Assembly: GCA_023416695.1 (NCBI GenBank) | Contig: JAEZGY010000056.1 | Coordinates: forward strand, 1-46,948 | Origin: Bacillota bacterium | GTDB taxonomy: Bacteria > Bacillota > Clostridia > Lachnospirales > Lachnospiraceae | Length of the DNA stretch: 46,948 nucleotides | Direction: 5' to 3' | Shown here: positions 15,995-24,672 of the stretch, piece by piece | Numbering within the stretch: the stretch's first letter is position 1 | Layout of the letters: each line of letters begins with the position of its first letter | The notes under the pieces: generated by a model | The model's input: only the letters and a program-made list of their open reading frames with translations | Databases searched by the model: none | Told to the model about the DNA's origin: nothing | Position numbers and translations under genes: made by a program

Positions 15995-17752
15995 ATGAAT
16001 TTCTTTAATCTGTTAACTTTATTGGGAGGATTAGCATTCTTTCTATATGGAATGACAGTTATGTCAAATGGTTTGGAAAAGATGACTGGAGGCAAACTAG
16101 AACGAGCACTACGGAGTATGACTTCTAACCCAGTTAAGGGAATTGCTCTTGGTGCTGGAATCACAATTGCTATACAATCATCCTCAGCTATGACAGTTAT
16201 GTTGGTTGGCTTTGTAAATTCAGGGATTATGGAATTAAAGCAAACAGTTAGTATCATTATGGGTTCTAACATAGGTACTACGTTAACTGCCTGGTTATTA
16301 TCCCTTACTGGAGTTGGAGATGATAATTTCTTCATTTCTTTAATGAAACCATCGTCATTTTCACCAGTGATTGCCTTAGTTGGTATCCTTATGATTATGC
16401 TTTCAAAAAGCACTAAAAAGAAGGATATCGGTAATATAATGTTAGGTTTCGCTATCTTAATGTTTGGTATGGATCTTATGGCACAAGCAGTGGAACCATT
16501 AAAGGATATGCCAGAATTTACAAAGATTTTAACTTACTTTAACAATCCAATTTTAGGAGTAGCTACTGGTGCAATCTTTACAGGAATTATTCAAAGTTCA
16601 GCAGCGAGTGTAGGTATCTTAATAGCTCTTTCGGGTACGGGATTTATTACATATGGTATGGCTATGCCAATTATTTTTGGACAGAACATTGGTACCTGTG
16701 TTACAGCCTTACTGTCTAGTATCGGTGTAAATAGAAATGCAAAGCGTGTTGCAATTATACATATTAGTTTTAATTTAATAGGAACTATTGTATGGTTATG
16801 CATATTCTATTTGTTAAACTATCTTATTGGTTTTGCTTTTGTAGAGCTTCCTATTAATGAAGTTGGAGTTGCAGCTATACACAGTATCTTTAATGTATGT
16901 ACTACTTTATTGTTATTACCATTTATGAAGCACTTAGAGAAGCTATCAAGATGGGTAATTAAGGATAAGAAGGATGAGAAGCAACTGGCCAATGAAATTG
17001 CATTTATTGACCAACGTTTACTTAATACTCCAAGTGTAGCAATGGCAGAGTGCGAAGCAAAGGTAAAGGAAATGGCTGGTGTTGCCCATGAAGCTATCAA
17101 ACATTCTATTAGCTTACTAACTAATTTCTCTGATGAGAAGTGTGAAGCAGTAAAGTTAAGTGAAGAGAAAGTTGATCATTACGAAGATATTCTAGGAACT
17201 TACTTGATTCAGCTAAGTGGAAAGGAATTAACGGATCGTGACAGCCAGAAGATTAATAATTTACTTCATGTTATTGGAGATTTTGAACGTCTTGGTGATC
17301 ATGCGCTTAACATAATGGAACTAGCAGAAGAGATTAATAAAAAACAGCTAGCATTTTCAGATCATGCTAGGGCTGAGCTACAGGTTATGGAAGGTGCTGT
17401 TTTAGAAATTTTAGATATTACTATTTCAGCATTCTATAATGAAGATTTAAAAATGGCTAAGGAAGTTGAGCCGTTAGAAGAAGTAATTGATGAGTTGGAA
17501 GAGAAATTAAAGAACCGTCATATTAAGAGACTTCAGGATGGTGCTTGTAGTATTACACAGGGCTTTGTATTTGTAGATTTACTTGCTAATTTTGAAAGAA
17601 TCTCTGATCATTGTTCTAACGTTGCGGTTAGTATGATTCAAACACATGCAGCAAGCTTTGAGATACATGAATACCTACATAGCCAAAAAACCTTACTGGA
17701 CAAGGATTTTATTGAAACAAGAGAACGATATAAAGAAAAGTACGCACTTTAA
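15995..17752 (+). CDS. Na/Pi cotransporter-family protein with C-terminal PhoU domain
   Basis: A 585-residue protein. The membrane part (1 to about 315) contains the two inverted QSSS repeats of the NptA/PNaS family: AIQSSSAMTVMLVGFVNSG near residue 60 and IIQSSAASVGILIALSG near 200. From about 340 to 560 comes a helical PhoU-like domain with GDFERLGDHALNIMELA and FERISDHCSNVAVSMI, each holding the E/D-rich metal site. Expected role is sodium-linked phosphate movement. The start at 15995 is preferred to a TTG at 15974 because AGGTG lies 6 bases upstream. It ends the operon at a strong hairpin. Confidence 0.93.
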   Translation: MNFFNLLTLLGGLAFFLYGMTVMSNGLEKMTGGKLERALRSMTSNPVKGIALGAGITIAIQSSSAMTVMLVGFVNSGIMELKQTVSIIMGSNIGTTLTAWLLSLTGVGDDNFFISLMKPSSFSPVIALVGILMIMLSKSTKKKDIGNIMLGFAILMFGMDLMAQAVEPLKDMPEFTKILTYFNNPILGVATGAIFTGIIQSSAASVGILIALSGTGFITYGMAMPIIFGQNIGTCVTALLSSIGVNRNAKRVAIIHISFNLIGTIVWLCIFYLLNYLIGFAFVELPINEVGVAAIHSIFNVCTTLLLLPFMKHLEKLSRWVIKDKKDEKQLANEIAFIDQRLLNTPSVAMAECEAKVKEMAGVAHEAIKHSISLLTNFSDEKCEAVKLSEEKVDHYEDILGTYLIQLSGKELTDRDSQKINNLLHVIGDFERLGDHALNIMELAEEINKKQLAFSDHARAELQVMEGAVLEILDITISAFYNEDLKMAKEVEPLEEVIDELEEKLKNRHIKRLQDGACSITQGFVFVDLLANFERISDHCSNVAVSMIQTHAASFEIHEYLHSQKTLLDKDFIETRERYKEKYAL

Positions 17753-17756
17753 TGTG

Positions 17757-17800
17757 CTACAAAGAAGCTTAGACATTTAATTGTCTAAGCTTCTTTGTAG
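17757..17800 (+). terminator. Terminator after the Na/Pi cotransporter gene
   Basis: A perfect 19-bp stem (17757-17775 with 17782-17800) and a 6-nt loop. The following T run is short and broken. Confidence 0.75.
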
Positions 17801-17858
17801 TATACATTTTTATATGGGATGAAATATTTAAAAGTACATAGAGTAATAATATAGAAAA

Positions 17859-17867
17859 TGGTATAAT
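17859..17867 (+). promoter_or_regulatory. Extended -10 promoter of the C15-like gene
   Basis: TGGTATAAT forms an extended -10 element. No good -35 box is seen at the usual distance. Confidence 0.5.
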
Positions 17868-17924
17868 AAGTGAAAGGTTACCAATTACTTCTGCTAGATT
17901 ATTAAATGGGAAGGGAGAAGCAAA

Positions 17925-18407
17925 ATGAATATATTATTAACTGCTTTTAAAGGCCACAATAATTCCTCAAAAGTGTTATTAGATCTAATCTCCTCTAAAC
18001 GGGGAGTCGATGAACTATATTTGGATAATAATTTTCAGAAATGTGAATCCCAACTAAATTATCAACTTGATAGAAAGAGATATGATGTGATATTTTCCTT
18101 CGACCAAGTGGGTGATAGTGATCAGATTATGATAGAGACTTCAGCTAACTTGGATGGTAATACTTTATTAACAACGTACTCAGTGGATACCCTTTATCAA
18201 TTTCTCAAAGCAGAAAATTATAAAGTTGAATTATCAAAGAACGCTGGAACAGATTTAGCCAACCATGTATATGCAGTGGGATTGGAGCGAATAGCCAAGG
18301 ATTTATTTACTACCCAGATGATTTTACTTCATATTCCAAGTTTGAGTAGGATTGATATATTAAGATTAGCAAAAGATTTATCTTTCTATTTCAGTCACTT
18401 GTCGTAA
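17925..18407 (+). CDS. Pyroglutamyl-peptidase I-like (C15) protein without the catalytic Cys
   Basis: A 160-residue protein that I align by eye with pyrrolidone-carboxyl peptidase. NILLTAFKGHNNSSKVLLDLI matches the opening strand and helix in position (landmarks NILLTAF and SSKVL). IMIETSANLD matches the ERVAxNxDD region, keeping the catalytic Glu (E71). NAGTDLANHVY matches the active-site AGTFVCNH segment, but Cys is replaced by Ala112 (GCC at 18258-18260). ILLHIPSL matches GFIHVP and keeps the His (H136). It is shorter than the usual 200-215 residues. So the fold seems kept while the thiol protease chemistry should be lost. GGGAGAAG precedes the ATG. It has its own promoter; a binding role for pyroglutamyl or other peptides is inference. 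Confidence 0.68.
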   Translation: MNILLTAFKGHNNSSKVLLDLISSKRGVDELYLDNNFQKCESQLNYQLDRKRYDVIFSFDQVGDSDQIMIETSANLDGNTLLTTYSVDTLYQFLKAENYKVELSKNAGTDLANHVYAVGLERIAKDLFTTQMILLHIPSLSRIDILRLAKDLSFYFSHLS

Positions 18408-18440
18408 GAATCAAATAAATTTTGTTTTTTTAAAGATATA

Positions 18441-18469
18441 TTGGAAATTAGGACAGATTGTGGTAAAAT
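18441..18469 (+). promoter_or_regulatory. Promoter of the bactofilin gene
   Basis: TTGGAA (18441-18446), 17 bases, TAAAAT (18464-18469) with TG one base upstream of the -10. The predicted start near 18476 supports the ATG at 18543. Confidence 0.7.
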
Positions 18470-18542
18470 AGATATGTTAATGTTATTATTTCGTTGTTTA
18501 CCTAAAAAGGTGAAGGAATATATCGTAATAGGAGGAAATTAT

Positions 18543-19589
18543 ATGGGGTTTTTTAAGGATTTTAAAGATGATTTTTCCCAGGCAGTAAATGAGTTGCTAC
18601 CAGATGATGTCATTACTGATAGTGATGAAGAACTTCTTTTTCAGGATGATGAGTTAGTGGATACATTAGAAGATATAACTACGGAAAAGGATGTAGATGA
18701 AAAAGAGATACCTGTCTCAGATTTGGAGAGAACAGACAAGATTGATGCAAATGTAGAAGCCTTTTTAAAGAAGGTGAAGGCATTAGATGAAGGTAAGGAC
18801 CTAGAGGAAGACATGGATTTTAAATTGGATGATGTAATGGAATCCGATGATGATATGATTTTTACCAATGCTATGGTAAATGAAAAAGATGATACATTAA
18901 TAAGTGATGGTCCTGACATTAGTTTTAGTGTAGGTGATGATGATTTGTTAGAAACGATCCAGACTCAAGAAGATTTTGAAAGTCTGAGTCTTGCTGATGC
19001 TATTAATGAAGCAGAGGTAGACAATATTATTAGTTCTATAGATAATGAGGAGGACAAGATGATAACAGAAATAGCGAATGAAAAAGACCAAAAGGAAGAT
19101 GTAGTTGGACTTCAGGAGATTAGAGAAGAGAGAACAGTCAACAGTTCTGAGGTTACTGTTATAGGTAAGAACACTGTAATCAGTGGTAATATTAGTGCTG
19201 GTGGAAGTCTAGAAGTGTATGGTAAGGTGGAAGGTGATATCGACTGTGGTGGAAAGCTTTCTATCAATGGTGTTGTTAAGGGAAATTCTAAGGCTCAGGA
19301 AGTATTTGTTAATGCAAAACGTTTAGAAGGAAATATTGAAAGTACTGGAAACATTAAAGTAGGTCAGGGTACAGTAATTGTTGGAGATGTCAATGCAAGT
19401 GCTGGTGTCATTGCTGGAGCTATTAAAGGCCAGATAGATGTTAAAGGAGCTGTTGTTTTAGATTCTACAGCAATAGTAAAAGGTAACATAAAAGCAAAAT
19501 CTGTTCAAATTAATAATGGTGCAGTGGTAGATGGTTACTGTTCCTTAGTTTATGCAGATGTTGATTTGGAAAATGTTTTTGACGAATAA
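18543..19589 (+). CDS. Bactofilin-domain protein with acidic N-terminal region
   Basis: A 348-residue protein. Residues 1 to about 200 are strongly acidic (many Asp/Glu) with few hydrophobic blocks except the GFFKDFKDDFSQAV start. Residues 205-335 form a bactofilin (polymer-forming cytoskeletal) right-handed beta helix, recognisable from repeats such as NTVISGNISAGGSLEVYGKV and KGNIKAKSVQINNGAVVDGY. Bactofilins polymerise without nucleotide and scaffold cell-wall enzymes. The long acidic extension is unusual for the family, most members having short tails. AGGAGG lies 6-7 bases upstream of the ATG at 18543; the longer frame from 18441 overlaps its own promoter and is rejected. It is a single-gene unit ended by a strong hairpin. 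Confidence 0.88.
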   Translation: MGFFKDFKDDFSQAVNELLPDDVITDSDEELLFQDDELVDTLEDITTEKDVDEKEIPVSDLERTDKIDANVEAFLKKVKALDEGKDLEEDMDFKLDDVMESDDDMIFTNAMVNEKDDTLISDGPDISFSVGDDDLLETIQTQEDFESLSLADAINEAEVDNIISSIDNEEDKMITEIANEKDQKEDVVGLQEIREERTVNSSEVTVIGKNTVISGNISAGGSLEVYGKVEGDIDCGGKLSINGVVKGNSKAQEVFVNAKRLEGNIESTGNIKVGQGTVIVGDVNASAGVIAGAIKGQIDVKGAVVLDSTAIVKGNIKAKSVQINNGAVVDGYCSLVYADVDLENVFDE

Positions 19590-19611
19590 GTATTAGTACA
19601 TAATAAATGTA

Positions 19612-19656
19612 AAAAGGCTATTGTAATAAATAAAGGTTTATTACAATAGCCTTTTC
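19612..19656 (+). terminator. Terminator of the bactofilin gene
   Basis: A perfect 19-bp stem (19612-19630 with 19637-19655), 6-nt loop, ending in TTTT. Confidence 0.85.
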
Positions 19657-19723
19657 TTGATGAAAAAAATGTGTTACAATATGTAAAGTTCTAAGAATTG
19701 GATATATAGAAAGGATGTTTTGG

Positions 19724-20380
19724 ATGGATAAAGCTGGTAATACTAAGAATGAAGTATTAAGTCAACAGCAGCGTAATGAGATTATCACTACGATAAAATA
19801 CACGAATGTTTCTTTTGGTACCTTAGGTTTTTTTTATGATGTAAGAAGACTTATGAGTGACAAATTATTAAACAACGAGACGGGATTTGATGCTGTAAAC
19901 TTCACTGTAGGGAAGGAGCAGGGAGTTGTTAAAAAGTTAAGTAAAGCGTTACTTGGCGATTCTCGCATTGTGAACTGCATGGAAGAAAGTTCTACAAGAG
20001 TAGATGAGTTAGATAGTTTTTTAAAGTCAATTCAAGTTGTAGGAAATGCTCTTGAGAATAAAGTAGTGATTGGTAGGGAGTTAAACTGCCAAGTATATCT
20101 AGAGTTACCACGTGGAAACCGCCTTACAATCAATAAAGCAAATCTTTTAGAGGGTACAGAATTTGTAGTTCAGAATAAATACAATATTTATAATACAGAA
20201 GGCTTTACCCTTGCCTTCGTGACAGATAAGTGGAAGGTTTCCATAGTGCCTGAAGCGAAGGATGGGATGAAGGGTTCTGGAGAAGTATATCTTTATGTAG
20301 CAGAAGGCAATATAGTTAGAAGATATCTAGCATCAAGCTTTTTTGATGTAACCCCACTTCTGATGATGTATAAAGGATAG
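19724..20380 (+). CDS. Hypothetical protein, function unknown
   Basis: A 218-residue soluble-looking protein with no signal peptide, membrane segment or familiar catalytic motif. The middle (about 95-140) contains LKSIQVVGNALENKVVIGRELNC in outline (landmarks SIQVVGNAL and VVIGRELNC), and the C-terminal half looks beta-rich. The ATG at 19724 is preferred to 19715 because AAAGGA at 19710-19715 needs several bases of spacing. An extended -10 (TGTTACAAT at 19672-19680) lies upstream. It precedes pyrH but is separated from it by a good promoter, so no operon link is implied. In many Firmicutes rpsB and tsf occupy this place. Confidence 0.65.
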   Translation: MDKAGNTKNEVLSQQQRNEIITTIKYTNVSFGTLGFFYDVRRLMSDKLLNNETGFDAVNFTVGKEQGVVKKLSKALLGDSRIVNCMEESSTRVDELDSFLKSIQVVGNALENKVVIGRELNCQVYLELPRGNRLTINKANLLEGTEFVVQNKYNIYNTEGFTLAFVTDKWKVSIVPEAKDGMKGSGEVYLYVAEGNIVRRYLASSFFDVTPLLMMYKG

Positions 20381-20393
20381 ATGCTAAAATTTG

Positions 20394-20422
20394 TTGAAAA
20401 ACAGGTTGGTTTATTATATAAT
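20394..20422 (+). promoter_or_regulatory. Promoter of the pyrH-frr operon
   Basis: TTGAAA (20394-20399), 17 bases, TATAAT (20417-20422). The leader of about 100 bases before pyrH shows no clear terminator or riboswitch. Confidence 0.78.
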
Positions 20423-20527
20423 TAAATGCAAGCTGTGTATAGCAATAATTTACTATTTTCAATATGGTAAATACGTGAAAGATATCTTACAGGATAGAAG
20501 ATCCATATAAGTATAGAAAGGCATGAG

Positions 20528-21238
20528 TTGACTGTGGAGAATTATAAGAGAGTATTTCTTAAGCTAAGTGGAGAAGCATTAGCAGGTGATAAAAAGACAG
20601 GATTCGATGAAGAAACTTGCATTAAAGTTGCTAAGCAGGTAAAAGAATTAGTCGATCATGGTGTTCAAGTAGGTATTGTAATTGGTGGAGGTAACTTCTG
20701 GAGAGGAAGAACCAGCGAAACCATTGATAGAACAAAGGCTGACCAGATTGGGATGTTAGCTACAGTAATGAATTGTATCTATGTATCTGAGATATTCAGA
20801 CATGTAGGAATGAAAACACAGATTTTAACACCATTTGAATGTGGTTCCATGACAAAGTTGTTCTCTAAAGATAGAGCCAATAAGTATTTTGATAAAGGTA
20901 TGGTTGTCTTTTTTGCAGGTGGTACTGGACACCCTTATTTTTCAACAGATACGGGGATTGTTTTACGTGCTATAGAGATGGAAGCTGACGTGATTCTATG
21001 TGCGAAAGCCATAGATGGTGTCTATGATAGTGATCCTAAGAAGAATAAAGCTGCACAAAAATATGATGAAGTATCTTTTGAAGAAGTAATTGAGAAAAAG
21101 TTGTCAGTGATTGATTTGACTGCATCTATTATGTGCTTAGAAAATAAAATGCCACTTTTAGTATTTGGGCTGAATGAAGAAAATAGTATAGTGAACTCTG
21201 TTTCTGGAAAGTTCACTGGAACAAGGGTTACTGTATAA
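20528..21238 (+). CDS. pyrH: UMP kinase
   Basis: A 236-residue amino-acid-kinase-fold enzyme that phosphorylates UMP to UDP, feeding RNA and DNA precursors. Landmarks are YKRVFLKLSGEAL near the start, VIGGGNFWRG (about 55-64), FFAGGTGHPYFSTDTG (about 131-146) and CAKAIDGVYDSDPKKN. The start is TTG at 20528 with GAAAGG six bases upstream; a GTG at 20534 is the alternative. An ATG at 20523 opens only a two-codon frame. It is followed by frr as in most bacteria. Confidence 0.97.
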   Translation: MTVENYKRVFLKLSGEALAGDKKTGFDEETCIKVAKQVKELVDHGVQVGIVIGGGNFWRGRTSETIDRTKADQIGMLATVMNCIYVSEIFRHVGMKTQILTPFECGSMTKLFSKDRANKYFDKGMVVFFAGGTGHPYFSTDTGIVLRAIEMEADVILCAKAIDGVYDSDPKKNKAAQKYDEVSFEEVIEKKLSVIDLTASIMCLENKMPLLVFGLNEENSIVNSVSGKFTGTRVTV

Positions 21239-21284
21239 ATTGTAACAAGGGTTTTTGGAAGATTATAAATTAGGAGGGTTCAAA

Positions 21285-21839
21285 ATGGATTCAAGAATCG
21301 AACAATATGAAGTAAAGATGAATAAGACAATTGACACACTTAAGGAGGAGTATGTATCCATCCGAGCTGGACGAGCTAATCCACATATTCTTGATAAAAT
21401 TCGTGTAGTATATTATGGACAGCCATCTACATTGCAATCAGTTGCTAATGTATCCGTTCCAGAACCTAGAGTCATTATGATTCAACCATGGGAAAGCAGC
21501 TTAATTAAAGAAATTGAAAAGGCTATTTTGGCTTCTGATGTAGGTATTACACCTTCTAACGATGGTAAGACAATTCGTCTTGTATTCCCAGAATTAACCG
21601 AGGAAAGACGTAAGGATTTAGTGAAGGATGTTAAGAAGAAGGCTGAGAATGCTAAAGTTGCTATTCGTAATATCCGCAGAGATGCTAACGATTCATTTAA
21701 GAAGATGAATAAAGCTAGTGAGATTACAGAGGATGAATTGAAGAATTTGGAAGATAAGATTCAGAAAATGACTGATAAGTTTGTTGCTGAGATTGATAAG
21801 ACTATGGAAGCAAAATCAAAGGAAATCTTAACCGTATAA
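21285..21839 (+). CDS. frr: Ribosome recycling factor
   Basis: A 184-residue protein of the usual RRF length, which with EF-G splits the ribosome after termination. Conserved sequences include IRAGRANPHILDKIRVVYYG, PWESSLIKEIEKAI and FPELTEERRKDLVK. AGGAGGG at 21272-21278 places the start at 21285; the in-frame ATG at 21255 is rejected. It lies 46 bases after pyrH. Confidence 0.98.
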   Translation: MDSRIEQYEVKMNKTIDTLKEEYVSIRAGRANPHILDKIRVVYYGQPSTLQSVANVSVPEPRVIMIQPWESSLIKEIEKAILASDVGITPSNDGKTIRLVFPELTEERRKDLVKDVKKKAENAKVAIRNIRRDANDSFKKMNKASEITEDELKNLEDKIQKMTDKFVAEIDKTMEAKSKEILTV

Positions 21840-21855
21840 GCTTTCTGACCATAGG

Positions 21856-21883
21856 GGCGTATTTTGCGAACGCAAAATACGTC
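21856..21883. repeat. Palindrome between frr and uppS
   Basis: CGTATTTTGC and its exact complement GCAAAATACG surround a GAAC loop, extended outward by a G-U and a G-C pair. No T run follows, so it is not a convincing terminator. It may be an RNA processing site inside the operon or a member of the palindromic repeats found elsewhere in the window. Confidence 0.6.
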
Positions 21884-21908
21884 CTTCTATTAATATAGGA
21901 GGATTACA

Positions 21909-22634
21909 ATGGCAATCACTAGCAATCTTTTAGAATTACAGATACCAAGGCATATTGCTATTATTTTAGATGGGAATGGTAGATGGGCGAAAAAGCGCTT
22001 TATGCCAAGAAATTATGGCCATGCACAGGGCAGTAAGAACGTTGAACGAATTTGTGAAGAAGCGTACAATATGGGAGTGGAATACCTTACAGTGTATGCT
22101 TTTTCTACAGAAAACTGGGGAAGACCTCAGTCGGAAGTGGATGCTTTAATGAAGCTTCTTCGCAATTATATGAAGGACTGTGTAAAGACCACAACAAAAA
22201 ATAATATGCGTGTGCGAATTTTGGGTGATATTGATGCGCTGGATGAGGATTTAAGGGAAAGTATCCGTGAGTTGGAACGTATTAGTGAATCAAACACAGG
22301 GCTTAATTTTAATATTGCTCTCAATTATGGTAGTAGAGATGAGATTCTTAGAGGAGTAAAGAAGTTAATAGAGGATTATGATAAAGGGTTAGTAAAGCTA
22401 GAGGAGATAGATGGTGACCTATTCTCTGGTTACCTAGATACAAAAGGGATTCCAGATCCTGACCTACTCATTCGAACTAGTGGAGAACAAAGATTGTCTA
22501 ACTACCTATTATGGCAGTTGGCATATACAGAATTCTATTTTACAGATGTACTTTGGCCAGACTTTGACAAAAAGGAATTAATAAAGGCCATCGAATATTA
22601 TAATAGCCGCGATAGAAGATACGGTAAAGTTTAG
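21909..22634 (+). CDS. uppS: Undecaprenyl diphosphate synthase (isoprenyl transferase)
   Basis: A 241-residue cis-prenyltransferase that makes the lipid carrier for cell-wall building blocks. The signature HIAIILDGNGRWAKKR has catalytic Asp21. YAFSTENWGRP and the C-terminal PDLLIRTSGEQRLSNYLLWQ are complete. AGGAGG precedes the ATG. It is followed 11 bases later by cdsA, in the standard Firmicutes order. Confidence 0.97.
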   Translation: MAITSNLLELQIPRHIAIILDGNGRWAKKRFMPRNYGHAQGSKNVERICEEAYNMGVEYLTVYAFSTENWGRPQSEVDALMKLLRNYMKDCVKTTTKNNMRVRILGDIDALDEDLRESIRELERISESNTGLNFNIALNYGSRDEILRGVKKLIEDYDKGLVKLEEIDGDLFSGYLDTKGIPDPDLLIRTSGEQRLSNYLLWQLAYTEFYFTDVLWPDFDKKELIKAIEYYNSRDRRYGKV

Positions 22635-22645
22635 GGGGAAATAGC

Positions 22646-23446
22646 ATGTTTGTTACACGCTTATTAAGCGGAATTGTATTATTAGCAATTATGGTTAGCA
22701 CTGTTATCTTAGGTGGGGATGTATTATTTGGTTTAGTAGTGTTGATTAGCCTTATTGGTCTTATGGAATTATATCGTGTAGTTAATATTCATAAGACGGT
22801 ACTAGCACTTGCTGGATATTTAGCTACATTAGCATTAGATTTTTCTATATACTTTGGTTATTCAGATTGCATGTTTTACACAATTGTTGTACTACTATTG
22901 GTAGTAATGTCGATTTACGTTATTCTTTATCCAAAATATAAATCAGAGCAAATTGCCATGACAGTATTTGGTTTTGTGTATGTTTCCATCATGTTATCTT
23001 ATTTATATCAGCTTAGAATATTAGATCATGGAGTATATCTAATCTGGTTAGCTTTTATTGGAGCTTGGGGTTCTGATACTTGTGCATACTGTGTTGGTAT
23101 GTTAATCGGAAAGCATAAGCTTCCTAGTCAGTTAAGTCCTAAAAAATCTATTGAGGGATGTATTGGTGGTGTCGTTGGTGCTGGCTTAATTGGTTTTATT
23201 TATGCCACAGTATTTAAAAGTCACTTGACAACCATTGATAATCCACAGGTAAGTCTTGCTGTTATAGGAGCTGCTTCTAGTGTTCTTTCACAGATAGGTG
23301 ATTTGGCTGCATCTGCAATTAAGAGGAATCATGGTATTAAGGATTATGGGAAATTAATTCCTGGCCATGGGGGTATTTTAGATCGTTTTGATAGTATCAT
23401 ATTCACCGCTCCTATTGTTTACTTACTTTTAATGACAATTCTATAA
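22646..23446 (+). CDS. cdsA: Phosphatidate cytidylyltransferase
   Basis: A 266-residue membrane enzyme that makes CDP-diacylglycerol for phospholipids. Seven to eight membrane helices are visible. The C-terminal family signature is complete from SAIKRNHGIKDYGKLIPGHG to the IDRFDS-type end (here GGILDRFDS). The ATG follows GGGGGAAA. Its TAA stop shares one base with the earliest ATG of the dxr frame. Confidence 0.96.
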   Translation: MFVTRLLSGIVLLAIMVSTVILGGDVLFGLVVLISLIGLMELYRVVNIHKTVLALAGYLATLALDFSIYFGYSDCMFYTIVVLLLVVMSIYVILYPKYKSEQIAMTVFGFVYVSIMLSYLYQLRILDHGVYLIWLAFIGAWGSDTCAYCVGMLIGKHKLPSQLSPKKSIEGCIGGVVGAGLIGFIYATVFKSHLTTIDNPQVSLAVIGAASSVLSQIGDLAASAIKRNHGIKDYGKLIPGHGGILDRFDSIIFTAPIVYLLLMTIL

Positions 23447-23493
23447 TGGACGATCCTCAAATTAGTATATTAACAGTTAGGAAGACAAAAAAG

Positions 23494-24648
23494 ATGAAAA
23501 AAATAGTTTTGCTTGGTTCTACAGGTTCCATTGGAACTCAGACGTTAGATATTGTTCGTTATAATAAGGATATTCGCGTAACTGCAATTGCTGCCGGTAG
23601 CAATATTGTAAAGTTAAAGGAACAAATAGAAGAATTTATGCCTGAGGTAGTATGTGTCTACGACTATAAAAAGGCAAAAGAATTAAAGGCTCAGCTTATT
23701 AATCTACCGGTTAAGGTAGTATCAGGAATGGAAGGGCTTATTGAATGTGCCACCATGAAGGATGCACAGATTGTGGTGACTGCCATGGTAGGTATGATAG
23801 GTATACGACCTACTATTGAGGCTATTAAGGCTGGAAAAGATATCGCTCTTGCTAATAAAGAGACTTTGGTAACTGCTGGTCATATTATTATGCCACTTGC
23901 CAAGGAGATGGGAGTTAACATACTTCCTGTAGATAGTGAGCATTCGGCTATTTTTCAATGTATCAATGGGGAAAATAGAGAGGAAATTAGTAAGATTATA
24001 CTGACTGCCTCTGGAGGACCGTTCCGTGGTAGAAAAAAGAAGGAATTAGAGAATATCCAGGTAGAGGACGCCCTAAAACATCCCAACTGGGCAATGGGAC
24101 AAAAGATTACCATTGATTCCTCTACTATGGTAAATAAAGGACTAGAAGTAATAGAGGCAAAATGGTTATTTGGTCTTAATCTAGACCAAATTGAAGTAGT
24201 CGTACAACCGCAAAGCGTAATTCATTCTATGGTGGAGTTTGCTGATGGGGCTGTTATGGCTCAACTTGGAACTCCTGATATGAGATTGCCAATACAGTAT
24301 GCACTCTATTATCCCATAAGAAAAATGCTACCTGGTGAGAGACTTAACTTCTATGAGTTAAATGGACTTACCTTTGAAGCACCTGATACTAAGAACTTCC
24401 CAGCTCTTAAGTTAGCTTATGAAGCTGGTAGGAGGGGTGGAAGTATGCCAACGGTGTTTAATGCAGCCAATGAGCGGGCAGTAGCAATGTTTCTTAATCG
24501 TCAAATTGGATATCTAGATATTGTAAGAATAATTGAACAGTCCATGAGAAATCACGATTTTATAGATAAACCTAATCTTGATGAAATTCTAAGAATCGAA
24601 CAAGACACATATGATTTTATTAATAGTACCTGGAAGGATAAGTGTTAA
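23494..24648 (+). CDS. dxr: 1-deoxy-D-xylulose-5-phosphate reductoisomerase
   Basis: A 384-residue NADPH enzyme, second step of the MEP isoprenoid pathway. The N-terminal nucleotide site is KKIVLLGSTGSIGTQTLDIV. The metal and substrate region holds NKETLVTAG, VDSEHSAIFQC and MVNKGLEVIEAKWLFG. The frame is open from 23446, but the family start MKKIVLLG at 23494 is chosen, with AGGAAG about 11 bases upstream. It supplies the same precursor pathway as ispG three genes downstream, and uppS uses the product. Confidence 0.97.
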   Translation: MKKIVLLGSTGSIGTQTLDIVRYNKDIRVTAIAAGSNIVKLKEQIEEFMPEVVCVYDYKKAKELKAQLINLPVKVVSGMEGLIECATMKDAQIVVTAMVGMIGIRPTIEAIKAGKDIALANKETLVTAGHIIMPLAKEMGVNILPVDSEHSAIFQCINGENREEISKIILTASGGPFRGRKKKELENIQVEDALKHPNWAMGQKITIDSSTMVNKGLEVIEAKWLFGLNLDQIEVVVQPQSVIHSMVEFADGAVMAQLGTPDMRLPIQYALYYPIRKMLPGERLNFYELNGLTFEAPDTKNFPALKLAYEAGRRGGSMPTVFNAANERAVAMFLNRQIGYLDIVRIIEQSMRNHDFIDKPNLDEILRIEQDTYDFINSTWKDKC

Positions 24649-24672
24649 GAAAATAGGATATAGGAGGGTTAC

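Noticed and set aside
20523..20531. ATG before pyrH as start codon
   Set aside because: It is followed by TGA after one codon and is out of frame with pyrH.
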